Origin: Ophiostoma sp. CBS 140.51
Lineage: Eukaryota; Ascomycota; Sordariomycetes; Ophiostomatales; Ophiostomataceae
Assembly (NCBI GenBank): GCA_029298735.1
Contig: JANSLP010000002.1
Span: 124,001 to 188,000 of the forward strand
Direction of reading: 5' to 3'
Length of the DNA stretch: 64,000 nucleotides
Part shown: piece by piece, positions 58,601-64,000 of the stretch
How the letters are laid out: every line of letters starts with the position of its first letter
Position numbering within the stretch: the first letter of the stretch is position 1
Position numbers and translations under genes: made by a program
The notes under the pieces: generated by a model
What the model saw: only the letters and a program-made list of their open reading frames with translations
What the model was told of the DNA's origin: nothing
The model's database searches: none

Positions 58601-60658
58601 GAGTCGATTTGATGAACAAGACCAGACACAAGCTCCAACAAGATTTGAAAGAACACCCTAGCCAACAGCGTGTCCGGCCCTGGCCGACACCATCTTTTTT
58701 GCAGGGGAAGGGGGTGTTTTCTTTCTTTCGTTTTAACGGGATTTCTCCATCTGGTGCACACATCGCAGAGTGGCCATCTGGATGGGCCAAACTGGGTCGG
58801 GGCCAACAACGGGCCAGTCCAGAAAGGCCAGGGCCGAGGCCCGGAAGGATTCTGGAGACGAATATCAGAAAGAGAGAAGTGGACAGCAAGTGGCCAAAAC
58901 TTGAGCGGCCCGACGCTCGCAAACCTCAGTAGGTCGCAAAAGCAAAAGAAGCAAAGATGAGCACGCCAGAGCAAAAACAAAGAACCCAACCCCAGCTGAA
59001 GAGGACAAAAAAGCAGTGGCCAGAACGCACTGGCAAAAGAGGAAGAAGCAAGAGCCAAGGGCAGAGTTTTCTCTTATTTTCCTTGATCCTGCACATCACA
59101 AAGCCTCCCCAGTCAATGGTCGAGGCCAGGCTCTCACTCTGTTTGCCACAGAACGGTCTCACCGTCGTGGGGAAGGAGAATAAGGAAGCGGAAGGCGGAA
59201 GAGGATGAGGATGAGCAGCACAGGGAAGAGAAAAAGAGGAAGGTCAAGGTCGAGGGAAGGATTCAAGATAGCTTCCTGTTCCTGGGAGGAAGCAGATGTG
59301 TCAATCGACCTCTGTCAATGGCAGGAAGGGCTCCTCCGACAAGGTGACAGGAATGTGGGCTAGCGCTCCAACCCCAGATTTTGTCTCTTGGGCTGGAGGA
59401 GTTCCGTCGGTCTCTGAAGAAGCTGCTATTTCCCGTTGTATCTGCTTGTTGCTCGTCGATTGTTGATTGTCACAGTCACTTCCATTTACCTCTTATTTCT
59501 GCTAATGGTTTTCCCGCTCGTATCTTGGCGTCAGATATGGCGTTCTGCCCCAATGCGACAAGGTGGCTTTTCGCTTCTGGTCGTTGGTCTCTCTGCATAT
59601 CGACCTGCAGCCAGAACTGGCAAGGGTTTAGACGCTCGAAGCACATGAAAATTGCAGACAGGCCTCTCAGAAAGATAATGGCACTAACACCCTGGTCCTG
59701 CATGACGCTAGTGTAGGAACGGGGCGGAGAAAAAAGCAAAGAAACGAGGGAAAGGTGCGAGGAAGGAAGAAAGGTCACTGCGAGAGCAGACCTGCAGGAA
59801 GGAAACACAGAAAGAGGAAGGCTCAGAAAGGTGACAGGGGACGAAGGAAGGAACGGTTGTCCCAGCCAATTGGGGCTGTTTCCGTCCTTGAAGGAAAAAG
59901 AGAAGAAAAGAAACCCAAGGAGAACAGAGAGAGACAGAGAGACGAAGAGACATTGCCGTTGCAGGCACCCTTCTCGAAGGGTTCAACGGTACATACGCCT
60001 GTTGGTGCTGGACTGTTGGGTCGTTTTGCTTTCTTTTGCCATCACTTTCACTTCCTGATCACAGTTGGCCAGTCTTTCTGATTCCGCTGTCCTCTCGCAT
60101 CTCTTCTCCAGGTGGAGCCGACCCGTTGCAGTTCACTTTTCCCTCTTTTCTCCCTCCTTCCCACAAAGGCTCCCGAACCGAACGAACAAGGTCTGGTCTG
60201 TTGTATGTTGTCTGTTGGTCTGTGTGGTCCCTGCCACTCTCTCGATGCTCGCCCTTTCTCTCTCACTCACTTTCTTGATGCTTGTGCGTGGCAAAATCGC
60301 ACCCATGTCAACAACAAGAAATAGCGAGGGAAAAACTCAAAAGCGAAAAACAGAAACAAAAACAAAAGAGGCAAAAAACGACAACCAAAATAGACAAAGA
60401 GGCAAAAAAGTGGACAGACCCCAATTTCCGACAATTATTACGGAGCACGGAGGAGAGCCCGGATTTCAATGATCTCTTTACCTCTCTGCTCTCGTCTTGA
60501 AATTCTGGGGGTGGACACTCCTCCGGTGGATTCCAGGCGCGCGGAGTCATGCCGTTTACGATTCAATTTTGCCCCTGGTGGCCTTTTGTTTTGGCCGGTT
60601 TGTTTATTTTTGTATTTTTGTCGTTGTTTTCTTTTGCCTCGTGCAATTTGCTTTTCTT

Positions 60659-60691
60659 CTTTCCCTCTTTCCCTCTTTCCCTCTTTCCCTC
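60659..60691. repeat. CTTTCCCT tandem repeat
   Basis: About four copies of an 8-base pyrimidine unit are followed by two CTTTTCCT variants. It is a simple polypyrimidine microsatellite. Confidence 0.85.
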
Positions 60692-61545
60692 TTTTCCTCT
60701 TTTCCTCGCGTGGTAGCGTTCCATGGCTTTCTACGGGGAACGGGGAACTTGGAAAAGAGGTTAGGACTGCCTCATCTCGGCATGTCAATTTTCTGTCGAT
60801 GCCTGCATCGTGAACTTCTGGAGAATGTCTTCCTCTTATTCTCACCCCTCCCCTGGCTAAGAAAAAAGAAATAACACTGAAAAGCACGGGCATCTGAAAT
60901 CGCTGAAATCGGCAAGATGCTGCACGAACGGTTAACGAACTGGTCCAAACCACAGTGAGAATGTAACAAAGACCCAGCAAAAGCTATTGAAGAATCTGAC
61001 GCCCCGGGAGTCCGTGGAGTCTATCAAAAAAGTTCAAACGTCCGTGATGCCCATGTCTGTAGTCTTACAAAAGAAATGAAATAAAAAAGAAACAAGTGAA
61101 AACGGCAACGGCTTTCGTATGTGGAGTTGACCTTTTTCTGCGACGAGTGCGAGAGATGACAAAACTGGCCGGCATGGATGGATGGACTCGCATGGCTTTG
61201 GGCCATGGCCATCTCCGTTCTCCGTTGTCTTTTCGGACTTGAAAACTCCAGAGGAACGGTTCCGCCGTCACTAGTGGTGACAGTCCCGTCCTTGGTTGCC
61301 CACTGGAGCTCACCCACTGCGCCTGTATCAGAATCGTAATGGGACCTCTCTTCTTCTTGCCCATTCTGTCGTTCTCCCTTCCAGTACTGGAGTCGTTCTT
61401 GATCTGCCTGTCGTGGTATCATTTGTGGAGTGTTGACCGGTCGAATGCTGAAAAGCGATTCGCTCCTCAGAAGCTGTCTTGCAACCATGACCGCGGCAGA
61501 ATGCGCACCAAATGCAACTCCAGTGGACCCCGAATGCACACCAAA

Positions 61546-61595
61546 CCACACCAAACTGCCATTTGGTGGGTGCCTTTTGGTGCCTCTTGGTGTGG
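61546..61595. repeat. Inverted repeat built from ACCAAA / TTTGGT words
   Basis: CCACACCAA (61546-61554) pairs perfectly with TTGGTGTGG (61587-61595). Between and beside the arms are further ACCAAA words (about 61507 and 61540) and TTTGGTG words (about 61562 and 61576), giving several alternative stems. Confidence 0.7.
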
Positions 61596-62830
61596 CCCCT
61601 CTTCGTCAACAGCCCCAAGGGGTCAAAATGCTACGGGAACATCGTGTCAACGGGGTGAACTGCAGGAAAAGGGGAGCAAAGAATACTCTGGACAGGGTGT
61701 GCCTTTTCTGCAAAGTAGTTGTTGCCGTTGAAAGCCCATACAAGTACGAAGTGTGACATAACTCCGTGGTCTTGAATTTTCTATGCTGCCTTTGTCCGTT
61801 GTTCTTTATTTTTGTCTCGTGTGTCTCGGGAGCTGTCAGGTTTTCTGTTGTGCTCCCCTTGTTCGAAACCCCGGCGCTGACAGAGAGGAAACAAAAAAGT
61901 GACCAGGAGACGAGCACACGACGAGACAAGAAACAACTCCAAAGTAAAAAAAGTAAAAACGTAGAAGAAAATAAGGAAAATATTAAGGGGAAAAGAGAAA
62001 AGGAGAACAAAGACAATAGGGAAGATGTAACAGGCAACGAACAGGACATAGGTCTTGCTTGCCCCCTGATCTGTTGAAAGAAAGAGAACGAAACGGCTAG
62101 GTGTTGCTGATAGGCTGAGCTGGTATTTACACATGCTGAAAGTTGAATCCAAGTTGTGACGGAGGTGTCGTATTCACAGCGCCGGTTTGCCTCACGATCA
62201 TTCTGGCCGATTTGGAAGGCTGTCATGTTTACTTACATATACACGCTGGTCTCTCTTCTTTCGCCTCTCATTTTCAGTTACAGCCTCCCTTCCAATTTCA
62301 GATCATTGATATTTCCATCCATTTTCCTCCGTTTTCTTTTTCCATCGCCTAATTATACCACTCACCGTTCTCCCGCGTACACCTTTTATCGTTCAACCCT
62401 TTCCACGGAAATTTCCTTTCCCTTTCGTTTTCTGCTTCCCCTTACGCAGCGCAGCAAAGGTCAACGACCGAAGAAGGGGTCTCCAGTTCTTCGGTGTGAA
62501 CAACTAATAGTACACTTCTTGTAGTCGGCTTTGGGTTTAGGGCGGAGGCGCCTACTAAATGCGTCTGGGTCCGGCCCAAAAGTACATAATCGCTACTTGT
62601 TGACTTACGTGAACCACCGACAGGTTCTAACGCTTTGCAGTTTGCTAGACCAACAAACAGACGTGTCGTCGTTCCCAAAGAAAATAAAAGGGAAAATGCA
62701 ATAGACACCCTCGATGCCCCTGAAGTGGAAAAAGGGTTCATCTTGTCAACCGTTTCTACTCGGCGGTGCTTTATTTTGTCGACTTACTTCAGCGTTGGTC
62801 ATCTGGCGGTGCTTGAGCCTTGCCCTTTGT

Positions 62831-62866
62831 CTGTGCCTGCGTCTGTGCCTGCGTCTGTGCCTGTGG
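62831..62866. repeat. Three tandem copies of CTGTGCCTGCGT
   Basis: Units 62831-62842 and 62843-62854 are identical; the third (62855-62866) ends in TGG instead of CGT. Confidence 0.85.
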
Positions 62867-64000
62867 ACTGCGACTTACAGCGAGTTTAGTCTCACAGCGA
62901 TTCACTCCAAACGGGCCATTGTTGACTTGCTTTTCCAACGTCCCGTATCCGCTTTACCGTTTTCTTTTTCTTTTTCTTTTTCTCTCCTTTTATTTTCATT
63001 GTCTCTTTTCAGTGAACCGACTGATCTGTCTGACTCCATATTTGGATATTTTTGATTCGTTCCAGACAGTACAAGACAGGCCAGACAGTGCCAGACAGTG
63101 TCGCACTCCGTTTTCCTTTTTCCTTTTTCTTCCCTTTGTACCTGACTGTTGTGAGATATGATAATCTCTGTCAAAGAGAACAATAAAACGGACGGAACGG
63201 GCAACGGGCGACGGGCGACGGGACGAGACGATGGGGATCGAAGACGTTAAAAGAAGGAAGTAAATACACAGCAAAAGAAAAGAAAAGAAAGACAGCACAC
63301 AACCGAACGAGATGCTTTCTTTTTGCGAGTGATCTCTGTTGGGGAAAAAGCAAAGGACGGGAGATTGCGTGCATGCTGGCTGGACGTGTTCCTCTCATTT
63401 TTCAGTCCTTTTTTCACTCACGATAATATGACATGTCTCTTCTGTGCCTGTCGCTCACTTTTGGGTTCTCGTCACTTTCTTTTTCATTTTCTTCTTCACT
63501 TCCTTGTTCGTTTTTATTCGCTTTTCCCACCTTTCCACTTCCTTATTTCTCCGACGATACCAAGTTCGTCTCGCGCTCGCGCTCTCATTTTTCATCGTTT
63601 TTTCTCATCCCTTCCTTCGGCGGACACACGAACCATTTCTGTACGGCAGACGGTGTAGCTTTTCATTGTTTCCTGCAATCCCCGGAGACAGTCAAACTTG
63701 TATTTCTTCTTCCTCCGTATTGCGCGCCAATAGGCAGCGTTCCTCACCCTCACTTTTACTTGGTATGTGCGTCTCCCTTTTTCTTCTTTTCGGTCTTTTT
63801 TTCTGCCAACAGGCACACCCCTGCTTCTCAGCGGGGCCAGGCACACCCAATCGATTTTCGCTGTTTTGCTAGTTGTCGATTGAATTGAACAGCCCGCCCG
63901 TTATTCCTTTCCATTCGGTCGGGTCACTAATTCAAAGTCGCGAAAGGAGAAGATCGTTGGTGCACCTACCGTATTCCGTATCCCGTACGCCCATACTTTT

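Larger units (their letters stand above)
44601..64000. other. 19.4-kb stretch without a recognisable gene, continuing past the right edge
   Basis: No frame in either strand shows a known domain, and no tRNA-like T-arm was found. Base composition is ordinary apart from a short A/T-rich piece at about 48290-48420. Pyrimidine-rich + strand tracts occur at about 46200-46440, 60590-60715, 62940-63160 and 63400-63830. Repeats are listed separately; others are AACGCCGC x3 (near 48525-48548), CAAACAAGC-type copies (about 50093-50112), GTTCCT copies (about 56894-56917), a GGGCAGCA/GGGCGTCA cluster (about 45550-45592) and ATGG copies (54463-54480). One small cysteine-rich frame at 52292-52636 is the only candidate gene. 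Confidence 0.55.

Overview
The window is nuclear DNA of a filamentous ascomycete (Pezizomycotina, most likely Sordariomycetes). The evidence is GC-rich intron-poor genes, introns with GTNNGT donors and CTAAC branch points close to the acceptor, a two-domain Vps10, a GH132 SUN protein, and an Msn2/Seb1-type regulator. The genus cannot be fixed from the sequence alone. No tRNA, rRNA, CRISPR array or intact transposon was seen.

Seven genes are well supported. From left to right they are: the 5' part of PRO2 (gamma-glutamyl phosphate reductase, running off the left edge on -); VPS10 (vacuolar sorting receptor, -); a three-finger C2H2 transcription factor of the Egr2-like family (-); a GH132/SUN cell-wall protein (+); DGA1-type diacylglycerol acyltransferase 2 (+), convergent with DPH6 (diphthine-ammonia ligase, -); and an MSN2/SEB1-type stress regulator (-) made of two coding exons. 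The genes form no pathway cluster. They are ordinary housekeeping and regulatory genes.

The unusual property is spacing. Only about 17 kb of 64 kb is recognisable coding sequence. The two largest gene-free stretches (about 11.9 kb at 16.1-28.0 kb and at least 20.7 kb at 43.2-64.0 kb) begin directly upstream of the two zinc-finger regulators on their 5' sides. They have ordinary base composition, apart from one AT-rich island at 20.8-22.4 kb, and hold many short tandem repeats and pyrimidine tracts. Strong splice signals place introns in the 5' leaders of MSN2 and DGA1. These fix the start codons and show that at least part of the upstream space is transcribed leader.

I did not find a clearly novel multi-gene system. 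The best leads are the regulator-associated gene deserts, the coding-like fragments in and beside the AT-rich island, a small cysteine-rich ORF at 52.3 kb, and the unresolved topology of the Vps10 tail.
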